Below, in pieces: positions 7,476 through 14,699 of a DNA stretch of 18,351 nt; position 1 is the first letter of the stretch, and each line of letters starts with the position of its first letter. Below the pieces are notes generated by a model. It saw nothing but the letters and a program-made list of their open reading frames with translations. It had not been told where the DNA came from and ran no database searches. Location of the stretch: NCBI GenBank assembly GCA_030150405.1, contig JASLFU010000023.1, positions 1 through 18,351 of the forward strand, in the 5' to 3' direction. Origin of the DNA: Ignatzschineria sp. Lineage in GTDB: Bacteria > Pseudomonadota > Gammaproteobacteria > Cardiobacteriales > Wohlfahrtiimonadaceae. A program made the position numbers and the translations under genes.

Positions 7476-9785
7476 ATGCTCAGAGATGTGATGATTAATA
7501 AAAAGACGACGACACTTTTCCCGCTACTTTTCCTCCCCTTTGTTCTACAAGCTGCAGAAAATGTTGAGCAAGAGCAAGCTCAAACCCCTGTAGTGAATCT
7601 TTCAACAATGGTTATTACCGCCATGAAGGATGATCGTACTGTTGCAGAGAGTGGAGCAAGTTTAGCGCAGTTTGATGAAACTTCTATTGAACGACAAAAC
7701 TCCATTAGCCTTGGGGATGTCTTCCGTTATGAGCCCGGTATTAATGCCGATGAAGTCGGGGGGACACTCTCTAATATTCGTATTCGTGGAGTAGGGGATG
7801 ATCGAGTGATGATCCTTGTAGATGGCGCTCCGCTTCCCGATAGTTACAGTAACCAAGGGTACTTAAATACGGGCCGCAACTATTTCGATATCGATGCCAT
7901 GAAGACAATCGAAGTGGTTAAAGGGCCGCTCTCGACACTCTATGGTAGTAGTGCTATTGCGGGGGGCGTTTTTATGCGCACCAAAGATCCCGCTGACTTT
8001 TTACAAGAGGGACAAACTATCGGGGGAGAGGCGCGTATTGGTTACACAACACGAGATCGTTCGCCTGTAGTATCGGGGACAGTTGCCGCAAAGTTTAATG
8101 ATCAAGTCTCTGCCTTTATTCGGGGAACTTACCGTAAGTTTCATGAGACACAAAACTACCACGGCCGAGCGAAAGGGGAATCGGTTTTAGGGGCAGATCG
8201 TAAGCGCACAAACTCAACCGATGGGAATACACGCAACTGGTTAGGAAAAGTGGTGTATGAGCCGAATGCGGAGAATCGTTTTAGCTTAAGTTATGAAAAC
8301 TTTAATCAAGACTCCACGACTGATCGTTTAACAGATTCGGATCGCTGGGTAGAGTTTAACGGTATTAAAGCTTATAAGGTATTGACAGCAGGCGAAAATG
8401 AGCAGAATCGTCGTCAGCAAATTACGCTTCGTCATGACTTTGCTTACTCAAATGCTCTCTTTGATTCAGGGCACTGGCAATATTATTGGCAAAAGAGCGA
8501 TGTAGAGCAGGGGTATCGTAACTATCGCTATACGCCAGCTTTTCCGCAAATGGGAATTGAAGAATCATATTCGGACTTTATTCGTAATTCAAAGTTTGAG
8601 AGCCGTTCTGTTGGGTTAAATGTAGAGTTTTCAAAGTTACTCTTAACAGATAACGTAACCCATGATTTTACCTATGGCTTAAGTTATCGCCAAAATAAGG
8701 TAGATTCGCTAGAGGAAGGGAATGCGGCTAATTTCCCGTCTCAGAGCTTTCCTACTTCTAAGGTACGTGAGTGGGGGATCTTCTTTCAGGATCGTATTGC
8801 CTTTGGAGATGGGAAGTTTGAGCTCATTCCCGGTATTCGTTATGACCATTATGAGCTTAAGCCCAATGGGGGTACGCTTTATGAAACAGCGCGCCCTGAT
8901 TCCTTTAAGCCCGCTAAAATCAACAAGGGCCAGGTATCTGCACGCTTAGCGTTTCTCTACTATCTCAATGATGAAAATATCTTCTTTGCAAACTATTCTG
9001 AAGGGTTTAAAGCACCAAGCTATCGTTCTGTTAACGTAGGTTTTGATAATAGTGGCTTTATTTCTCAACCTTATCTCTATAAGCCTAATCCTGATTTAGA
9101 GCCTGAAAAGAGCCGAATGTATGAGATTGGCTGGAACTATAATGATGAGAAGCACTCTGCTGCTGTAACGGCTTACTACACCGAATATAAAAACTTTATT
9201 GAGGAGCAGAGCTTAATTGAGATGCGTCCTGTCGATTATTCAAAAGCGCCGTTAATGATCTTCCAAGATATTAACTTAGGAAAGAGCTACATCTACGGAT
9301 TTGAGGCAAAAGCAGATCTGGAAGTGGCCGAAGTGTTAGAAGGGCGCGGGAAAATCAATCTCATGGGAGCATTTGCTTATGCTAAGGGTAAAGAAAAGGA
9401 GGGGATGAAGCGTCCTATTACCTCTATTGACCCCATGAAGGTGACGCTCGGCGCAACTTATACGCAGGATGATAATCTTCGTTTAGGTATTCGCTGGAAT
9501 ATTGTAAAAGGTAAAAAGGCCAAAGATATTGGGCATGTGTTAGATCCAAGACAAGGGGTTTACCAAGATATGGGACATCTTGCGACGCCAGGCTATGCAA
9601 CTGTAGATCTTATTGGAGAGTATAAGCCGAATCGTAACTTAACGATTAATGGTGGAATCTATAACTTACTCGATAAAGAGTACTGGGATTGGGGCGATCG
9701 TATGAAGTTTACTAATAATGAGGAACTTCGCCGAGCGACGAAACCCGGCATTAATGCTGCTCTCTCTGTGAAGTATAATTTCTAA
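7476..9785 (+). CDS. TonB-dependent outer membrane receptor, haem/haemoglobin-receptor-like
   Basis: 769-residue ligand-gated outer membrane barrel powered by TonB-ExbBD. It has a signal peptide ending at LQAA (cleavage after about residue 27) and a TonB-box-like TMVITAM at 44-50. The plug domain spans about 55-175, with SNIRIRGVGDDRVMILVDGAPL and IEVVKGPLSTLYGSSAIAGGV. A 22-strand-type barrel ends in a terminal Phe (VKYNF). FKAP (511-514) and NPDL (538-541) correspond to the FRAP/NPNL motifs of haem and haemoglobin receptors. The conserved His expected between them is missing, so the substrate is uncertain (haem, haemoglobin or a siderophore). An in-frame ATG at 7491 preceded by AGAG gives a cleaner signal peptide and may be the true start. 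No clear Fur box is seen upstream. Confidence 0.88.
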   Translation: MLRDVMINKKTTTLFPLLFLPFVLQAAENVEQEQAQTPVVNLSTMVITAMKDDRTVAESGASLAQFDETSIERQNSISLGDVFRYEPGINADEVGGTLSNIRIRGVGDDRVMILVDGAPLPDSYSNQGYLNTGRNYFDIDAMKTIEVVKGPLSTLYGSSAIAGGVFMRTKDPADFLQEGQTIGGEARIGYTTRDRSPVVSGTVAAKFNDQVSAFIRGTYRKFHETQNYHGRAKGESVLGADRKRTNSTDGNTRNWLGKVVYEPNAENRFSLSYENFNQDSTTDRLTDSDRWVEFNGIKAYKVLTAGENEQNRRQQITLRHDFAYSNALFDSGHWQYYWQKSDVEQGYRNYRYTPAFPQMGIEESYSDFIRNSKFESRSVGLNVEFSKLLLTDNVTHDFTYGLSYRQNKVDSLEEGNAANFPSQSFPTSKVREWGIFFQDRIAFGDGKFELIPGIRYDHYELKPNGGTLYETARPDSFKPAKINKGQVSARLAFLYYLNDENIFFANYSEGFKAPSYRSVNVGFDNSGFISQPYLYKPNPDLEPEKSRMYEIGWNYNDEKHSAAVTAYYTEYKNFIEEQSLIEMRPVDYSKAPLMIFQDINLGKSYIYGFEAKADLEVAEVLEGRGKINLMGAFAYAKGKEKEGMKRPITSIDPMKVTLGATYTQDDNLRLGIRWNIVKGKKAKDIGHVLDPRQGVYQDMGHLATPGYATVDLIGEYKPNRNLTINGGIYNLLDKEYWDWGDRMKFTNNEELRRATKPGINAALSVKYNF

Positions 9786-9818
9786 TGTTGTAAGAAATTA
9801 CTTTTGAGTATTTAACAG

Positions 9819-9846
9819 AAGCTCCGAGATTTTCGGAGCTTTTTTA
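9819..9846 (+). terminator. intrinsic terminator of the TonB-dependent receptor gene
   Basis: AAGCTCCGA (9819-9827) and TCGGAGCTT (9833-9841) form a perfect 9-bp stem with a 5-base loop, followed by T-rich sequence. It may also act weakly on convergent transcription from tilS. Confidence 0.87.
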
Positions 9847-9929
9847 TTAGCGGATAATTCCTTTTTATCTCTAATCAAAACAGAAGAAGGGAGGTGCTCG
9901 AGAAAAGCAGTCTGTCCAATCGTAGATTT

Positions 9930-11246
9930 TTATCTCTTTTCCACAAGAAGGGGTAAAACACCCTGTGCTTCGAGCGAATTTTCACATAATTTAGATAAAC
10001 CTAAGAGATTTACCCATAAAATCTCCCCTTGTGAGTTTTCAAGATAGTAGCAGGCATCTCGCTCCCAAGTGGGAAGCTCTGCTTCTTGTAATAATTTTTT
10101 TAAAGATTGGCTGCGCTCTCGTTTAAGAGGATGAAAGCGTTCCCCCCCTTGTCGTTTTTTAAGACGTATATCTTGCGCTTCCCAAAATTTTAGGGAAGGG
10201 GCGTGGGGGGATTTTCCCCATTTAAGCTCATATTGGGGCTCTTTTTTGTTATTAGGGAGTAGGTAGAGAGCCTCCCGATAAAAACGAATTGTAAATTCCC
10301 CCAGAGGAAAAGAAGAGTGATGAGTGGGGGGAGAGTCGATAAAAGAGCGGTAAAATTCTCGCATCTGCTCTTGGGTAAAGGTGAGGTTTTTCAGCCTTAA
10401 CCAATATTGCAGCAGATTTTTCTGTCGCTTGGGGGAGAGCGCTAAAAGTTTTGGATAATCGATTGAGTGATCATTATCCGCAAGGGAGAGGGAGGTGAGG
10501 TCCTCTTTTGCAATCTCCATGAGAAGCTCATCCGCCTCCTGCATAAACTGGGTAGTTTTATAGAAGGCCTCTTCATAATTGGGAAACTGCTTTTGAAGCG
10601 TCTTAAAAAGATCATTTCGGATAATATTGCGCTCCATCTCATCGGCTTCGTGATTGGTATAATCTTCTAACCAGGGGAGCTGATTCGCCTGTGCAGTGCG
10701 ATAGAGCTCCTCTTTAGAGATGCTTAAAAAAGGGCGAAAAAGTTCAATCTGATAAGGACCAAATTGAACTTGGGTGAGATCCCGCATGGCTCCAAGCCCC
10801 CGTACCCCTGAGCTACGTAGAAGACGTTGGAAGAGTGTTTCAGCCTGATCGGAGCGGTGGTGCCCTACGCAAAGGAGGGAGTTTTCTACCATTGTCTCCC
10901 CAAATTTTAGATAGCGAGCCTCTCTTCCTGCGGCTTCTAAGCCCTGAGGATTATGATCATCAAAATAGATATCGTAATGGATATGGGTAAAACCATAAGC
11001 TTCTGAGCGCTCCCGAGCAAAGTCCGCCCAAATATGGGAGTCTTCTCCGTGCCAATTATGATTAACATGAATAGAGGTAATGGGCGGTAACTCCTCTTTA
11101 AAGGTGTAGAGCCAGTGGAGCAGGGTGTTTGAATCTACACCTGCACTCAAAGCGATATAGAGGGCAGATTTAGTCTGCAGTAGCTCGCGATATTGCTCAA
11201 AAATCTCTTCATACCATGGGGGGAGATGGGTAGGATTCTTCGCCAT
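9930..11246 (-). CDS. tilS: TilS, tRNA(Ile)-lysidine synthetase
   Basis: ATP-dependent N-type PP-loop enzyme that attaches lysine to C34 of the CAU anticodon of tRNA-Ile2, converting it to an AUA reader. From the ATG at 11246 the protein has 438 residues. The PP-loop reads ALSAGVDSNTLL (S34-S39), with Ala replacing the second residue of the usual SGGxDS. VGHHRSDQAETLFQRLLRSSGVRGLGAM and WLEDYTN...RNIIRN are typical of the catalytic domain. RQGGERFHPL...SLKKLLQEAELPTWERD is the C-terminal TilS domain. The frame stays open back to 11276, but 11246 is preferred because AAAGG lies 10 bases upstream. That AAAGG overlaps the tamA stop codon region, so translation is probably coupled to tamA. No clear terminator follows. 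Confidence 0.93.
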   Translation of the reverse strand: MAKNPTHLPPWYEEIFEQYRELLQTKSALYIALSAGVDSNTLLHWLYTFKEELPPITSIHVNHNWHGEDSHIWADFARERSEAYGFTHIHYDIYFDDHNPQGLEAAGREARYLKFGETMVENSLLCVGHHRSDQAETLFQRLLRSSGVRGLGAMRDLTQVQFGPYQIELFRPFLSISKEELYRTAQANQLPWLEDYTNHEADEMERNIIRNDLFKTLQKQFPNYEEAFYKTTQFMQEADELLMEIAKEDLTSLSLADNDHSIDYPKLLALSPKRQKNLLQYWLRLKNLTFTQEQMREFYRSFIDSPPTHHSSFPLGEFTIRFYREALYLLPNNKKEPQYELKWGKSPHAPSLKFWEAQDIRLKKRQGGERFHPLKRERSQSLKKLLQEAELPTWERDACYYLENSQGEILWVNLLGLSKLCENSLEAQGVLPLLVEKR

Positions 11247-11259
11247 AGCGTTGCAACCT

Positions 11260-13047
11260 TTAAAGCTCGGCCCCAATGGTTAAGTGAAGGCGTACAGTAT
11301 CGCCAAGGCGTTTATTAAAGCCATGGGCGAGATCAAAGCGCACAGAGCCGATAGGAGAGTACCAGCGTATCCCCGCGCCTGCGCCTACTTTAAAGCTCGG
11401 ACGGCTACCATTAAAGGCATCTCCGGCATCAATAAAGAGGGCTGCGGCAAAATCGGGGCGTACTTTATGTTCATACTCTGCACTAATCACGGCTAATTTT
11501 TTACCCCCAACAATCTCATTGCGATAGCCATATTCACCAATTCCATCTAAGCGATAGCCACGCACTGAGTTATCGCCCCCGGCATAGAAGCGTACGCTTG
11601 GGGGAAGTTTAGTAAGATCGTTGGAGTCAATTTTAGTATGCCCGAGCTCACCTCTAAAGATAAAGCGATTCTTCTCACTGATCGGCATGTAATACTCCAT
11701 TTTGATCTGAGCTTGTAAAAAACTGATATCAGAGAGAAGTGAGCTAGCAGAGCCCCTTAATTTCCCACTAATTTTAAAGGCTGGCTCTTCAAACTCTACG
11801 GTGCGAGCAGTTTTCCACTCTCCGAAGATAAAGGGCATAAAGAGATAGGTTTTATGAGTACCGCCCTCAATATCACGGAAGCGATCATATTGGTAATCGA
11901 GCCCAAAGCCATAAGAGTAGAGCTCCCGCTCCCGAGTTTTTGCTCCCCCGATGATAAAGGTGGTGTAATCTTTATATTTGGTATCTTCAAAATTATATTT
12001 GAGATAGAGATTGTAGCGATCTTGCGTGGGATTACTGCCGGGAATCTCATAATCGATAATGCCATCGCGCTTCTTCTGCCCCCAAAGAAATCCGGTAGTC
12101 AATTTGTGCCCCCAGCGATTAATATAGTGCCAGGTCAACGTGCTTGATACCTTAAAACCGATATCGGTGCTATAACCTAATCCTGCATTAAAGGTACGCT
12201 TTTTACGCAGTTTTAAGTAGATATCGAGAGGGACGGCTTCTGCTTCCTGATCGGGGCGGGGAAGGATAATCACATCATCAAAATACCCGCTTTTATTAAA
12301 ATCGGCTTGGAGATTCACAATACTCTCATCACTATAATCTCGGCCTTCTCGCACGGGATGAAGGAAGCGATCGAGGAACTCTTCTCGGAAATAGTCATGA
12401 TGGAAGGTACTTTCACCAAAACGATAGCGGCGGCCTAATTCGAGCGCTAAATCGATGCTTGCTTCATATTTATTAAGATCGACTAAAACCCGGTGCTCCC
12501 GAAATTCTGCATCAAAAAATCCAAACTCAACAGCTTGTGCAAGTAGGGTAGATTTCGTCTCTTCATACGCCTTATGATCGAGCGCCTCGCCTTTTTTAAG
12601 TTTGGTCTCTTGAATCACCTTTTCAAGTTTTGCGTAATCGGCTTTTCGCTGGGGGTGCTCTTCATCAAAACGCTCATCATAGCCATGAAGAGAGAGATTA
12701 AGGGTTGTGATGGGGATCTGTTCATTGGGTTTAACATAGTAAGTGACGGTAACTTTATCATCACTATAGGTGATATCCCCCTGCACGGTGGCACGGTAAT
12801 ATCCAAAAGGGTAGAGCGCCTCAACAATCTCCTTTTCGGACTCTTTATGAAGCCATTTTAGGCGCAAGGAGGAGGGGGCTTCCTTCTCATTATAAAATGA
12901 GATACTTGCTGCATTCGTAGCGTTTTTAAGCGCAAGCTCATCCTCAATTCCTTCAATCTTCACCTCTAAAAGCTGCTCAGCAGAGAGCGGGGAGAGAAGG
13001 GTCAGCGTAAGAAGCATAAAGGGCGACAAACGTTTTAGAAGCATCAT
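11260..13047 (-). CDS. tamA: TamA, outer membrane translocation and assembly module subunit (BamA/Omp85 superfamily)
   Basis: Omp85-family barrel that works with inner-membrane TamB in outer membrane protein assembly and envelope lipid homeostasis. From the ATG at 13047 it has 595 residues, close to E. coli TamA (577). A signal peptide ends at LLSPLSA. About 240 residues of POTRA-like repeats follow (EALYPFGYYRATVQG, AVEFGFFDAEF, FNKSGYFDDV), consistent with three domains. The barrel contains RFYAGGDNSVRGYRLDG, the VRGY lock motif, and ends with GIRWYSPIGSVRFDLAHG. An open frame continues to 13113, but GAGAG lies 5 bases before 13047 and the resulting signal peptide is normal. tilS follows 13 bases downstream. 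tamB, often the next gene, is not in this window. Confidence 0.92.
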   Translation of the reverse strand: MMLLKRLSPFMLLTLTLLSPLSAEQLLEVKIEGIEDELALKNATNAASISFYNEKEAPSSLRLKWLHKESEKEIVEALYPFGYYRATVQGDITYSDDKVTVTYYVKPNEQIPITTLNLSLHGYDERFDEEHPQRKADYAKLEKVIQETKLKKGEALDHKAYEETKSTLLAQAVEFGFFDAEFREHRVLVDLNKYEASIDLALELGRRYRFGESTFHHDYFREEFLDRFLHPVREGRDYSDESIVNLQADFNKSGYFDDVIILPRPDQEAEAVPLDIYLKLRKKRTFNAGLGYSTDIGFKVSSTLTWHYINRWGHKLTTGFLWGQKKRDGIIDYEIPGSNPTQDRYNLYLKYNFEDTKYKDYTTFIIGGAKTRERELYSYGFGLDYQYDRFRDIEGGTHKTYLFMPFIFGEWKTARTVEFEEPAFKISGKLRGSASSLLSDISFLQAQIKMEYYMPISEKNRFIFRGELGHTKIDSNDLTKLPPSVRFYAGGDNSVRGYRLDGIGEYGYRNEIVGGKKLAVISAEYEHKVRPDFAAALFIDAGDAFNGSRPSFKVGAGAGIRWYSPIGSVRFDLAHGFNKRLGDTVRLHLTIGAEL

Positions 13048-13102
13048 AAAGGCTCTCAAGTCTCTTTTGGTTTTCGATAAAATAAGCAGTTCGCAAGTAG
13101 AT

Positions 13103-13165
13103 AAAACCCCCATCCCACTTTAAATAGATAGCTTAATTTTATATATAACCGAAGTGGGATTGGGG
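13103..13165 (-). terminator. large inverted repeat between lysC and tamA, possible lysC terminator
   Basis: CCCCCATCCCACTT (13107-13120) is complementary to AAGTGGGATTGGGG (13152-13165) at 13 of 14 positions, around a 31-base AT-rich loop. On the minus strand it is followed by TTTT only, so as a terminator it would be weak. The loop contains TATATATAAAAT, which could include a -10 element for tamA. Confidence 0.45.
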
Positions 13166-13212
13166 AAGGGAGAGGAGTTTGCACCATCTTGGTGATGAAT
13201 TGCAAAAACTAC

Positions 13213-13692
13213 CTACTCCTCATCGAGTTTAAATGCCTCATGAAGTGTGCGTACCGCAAGTTCATGGTATTTACTATCGATCACCACAGAGACTTTAATC
13301 TCTGATGTGGAGATCATTTTGATGTTGATCTTTTCATTCGCTAACGCCTTAAACATTAAGCTAGCTACGCCTGCATGGGAGCGCATTCCTAAGCCTACAA
13401 GGCTCACTTTAGCGATATTGGTATCCCCCAGAACTTTGCGAGCATTCATCTCTTTGGCCGATTTTTCTGTAATCGCAAGCGCTTTTTCAAAATCGGGCTC
13501 ATTGACAGTAAAGGTAAAATCGGTGGTACCATCTTGACTAATATTTTGCACAATCATATCCACTTCGATATTAGCCTGGCTCACCTGATCTAAAATATCA
13601 AAGGCGATGCCGGGTTGATCGGGCACACCTAAAACTGTAATTTTCGCTTCGTTCTTATTTGTTGCAATGCCAGAGATAATTGCCGCTTCCAT
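13213..13692 (-). CDS. probable internal translation start for aspartokinase beta subunit
   Basis: Within lysC, codon 249 is ATG in the sequence DMEAAIISGIATNKNEAK. Upstream on the minus strand is GAAAAGGA followed by 7 bases and the ATG, which is a near-ideal Shine-Dalgarno. The product would be 159 residues containing only the two ACT domains. In Bacillus subtilis, Corynebacterium glutamicum and Thermus, an in-frame internal start at the corresponding place gives the beta subunit of an alpha2-beta2 aspartokinase. Its use here is inferred from that parallel and from the ribosome binding site. Confidence 0.6.
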   Translation of the reverse strand: MEAAIISGIATNKNEAKITVLGVPDQPGIAFDILDQVSQANIEVDMIVQNISQDGTTDFTFTVNEPDFEKALAITEKSAKEMNARKVLGDTNIAKVSLVGLGMRSHAGVASLMFKALANEKINIKMISTSEIKVSVVIDSKYHELAVRTLHEAFKLDEE

Positions 13693-14436
13693 ATCAATAT
13701 CCTTTTCAGTGGTGATTAAAGTGCCTTCGCCTTCCTCTTCTAAAGAGGAGAGAACCCGGATAGGAACTCTATTTTTTGCCGCTAACTCAACGGAGCGAAT
13801 CTGTAAAACTTTAGAGCCAAGGCTTGAGAGCTCGAGCATCTCCTCAAAGGCGAGTTTATCAAGCTTACGAGCTTTGGGTTCAATTCTAGGGTCGGTGGTA
13901 TAAACGCCATTGACATCGGTAAAGATTTGGCATTCATCTGCATTTAGTGTAGCTGCTAAGGCTACCGCTGTGGTATCTGAACCGCCACGACCTAACGTGG
14001 TAACCGCACCCTCTTCGGTAACCCCTTGGAATCCTGCAACAACGACAACATATCCCGCCTCAAGATCCTCTTCAATAGCTTTAGGATCGATATGTTTAAT
14101 GCGCGCTTTAGTATGGAAATGATCGGTAATAATTTTGGCCTGATCGCCGTTGTAAGATTTCGCCTTAATTCCCATCGCTTCAAGAGCAATACAGAGAAGA
14201 GAGATGCTCACCTGTTCGCCTGTAGCAACAAGGGCGTCCATTTCTCGTTCGTTAGGCGTATCACTAATGGAGGTAGCTAATTGGATTAATCGATCTGTCT
14301 CCCCCGACATTGCCGAGAGCACAATAACGAGGCGATGCCCCTTTTCTCGGTAAGTTTGAATTTTGCGGGCGACATTCTGGATACGCTCAATATTTGCAAC
14401 AGAACTTCCCCCATATTTTTGTACAAGTAATGACAT
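13213..14436 (-). CDS. lysC: LysC, aspartate kinase (monofunctional, lysine-sensitive type)
   Basis: Phosphorylates aspartate in the first step of the lysine, threonine, methionine and diaminopimelate pathways. The 407-residue protein has the kinase signature VQKYGGSSVA (5-14), SGETDRL, TTLGRGGSDTTAVAL (146-160) and DVNGVYTTDPR. Two C-terminal ACT domains follow, roughly 265-330 (QNISQDGTTDFTFTV) and 343-405 (STSEIKVSVVI), which bind the feedback inhibitor. No homoserine dehydrogenase is fused. The ribosome binding site is AAAGGG, 8 bases before the ATG. An internal ATG at 13692 with its own Shine-Dalgarno suggests a separately made beta subunit (listed separately). The leader holds two small inverted repeats, but I do not recognise a lysine riboswitch. 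Confidence 0.95.
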   Translation of the reverse strand: MSLLVQKYGGSSVANIERIQNVARKIQTYREKGHRLVIVLSAMSGETDRLIQLATSISDTPNEREMDALVATGEQVSISLLCIALEAMGIKAKSYNGDQAKIITDHFHTKARIKHIDPKAIEEDLEAGYVVVVAGFQGVTEEGAVTTLGRGGSDTTAVALAATLNADECQIFTDVNGVYTTDPRIEPKARKLDKLAFEEMLELSSLGSKVLQIRSVELAAKNRVPIRVLSSLEEEGEGTLITTEKDIDMEAAIISGIATNKNEAKITVLGVPDQPGIAFDILDQVSQANIEVDMIVQNISQDGTTDFTFTVNEPDFEKALAITEKSAKEMNARKVLGDTNIAKVSLVGLGMRSHAGVASLMFKALANEKINIKMISTSEIKVSVVIDSKYHELAVRTLHEAFKLDEE

Positions 14437-14448
14437 TTACTGCACCCT

Positions 14449-14503
14449 TTCTTTAAAGAACAAAGTCTTGGCACTCTTTAATGGGTGATCAGGTTTGCCT
14501 GAT
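14449..14503. promoter_or_regulatory. inverted repeats in the lysC leader
   Basis: TTCTTTAAAGAA (14449-14460) is a perfect 12-base palindrome just upstream of the lysC ribosome binding site. ATCAGG (14488-14493) and CCTGAT (14498-14503) form a 6-bp hairpin with a 4-base loop. Either could be an operator or an mRNA structure; no regulator is identified. Confidence 0.35.
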
Positions 14504-14608
14504 TCTTATTAGAATTTTCTCTTTTGGTAAAGATTTTAAAGAGAGCACAAGTACTTAGAAAATGGATATAGACTTTTCAAAATAACGAAATTTGATGTTC
14601 GATTATGG

Positions 14609-14637
14609 CGAAAAAGCGCCAGAAAATCTAGCGCTTT
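14609..14637 (-). terminator. probable terminator of the sodium:proton antiporter gene
   Basis: On the minus strand AAAGCGC and GCGCTTT (14631-14637 with 14613-14619) form a 7-bp stem with an 11-base loop, followed by TTTTT counting the stem end. It lies about 65 bases after the antiporter stop. A second hairpin, GGGGATC/GATCCCC (14654-14678), lies between it and the gene. Confidence 0.6.
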
Positions 14638-14653
14638 CCCACTTCTCTTTGAC

Positions 14654-14678
14654 GGGGATCTACGCTTGTTCGATCCCC
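14654..14678. other. hairpin downstream of the antiporter gene
   Basis: GGGGATC (14654-14660) and GATCCCC (14672-14678) form a perfect 7-bp stem with an 11-base loop. TTTT follows on the plus strand only. No plus-strand gene ends here, so it may protect the 3' end of the minus-strand antiporter mRNA. Confidence 0.4.
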
Positions 14679-14699
14679 CTTTTAAAACCTCTAAAATAT

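Noticed and set aside
7758..7966. Phase-variable poly-G tracts in the TonB-dependent receptor
   Set aside because: Only two runs of six G (7758-7763 and 7961-7966) are present, too short for typical slippage switching, and the frame is intact.
11854..12147. Open frame antisense to tamA
   Set aside because: It is a shadow frame over well-conserved tamA barrel codons, with no ribosome binding site or recognisable domain. The same holds for the other frames antisense to rluD, icd, tamA, lysC and the antiporter.
13178..13206. Terminator directly after lysC (CACCA/TGGTG hairpin)
   Set aside because: The stem is only 5 bp with a 3-base loop and no T run in the lysC direction.
14437..14699. Lysine riboswitch upstream of lysC
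   Set aside because: The leader has small inverted repeats, but I cannot find the five-helix junction landmarks of the lysine riboswitch, nor a terminator/antiterminator pair in the sense direction for lysC.
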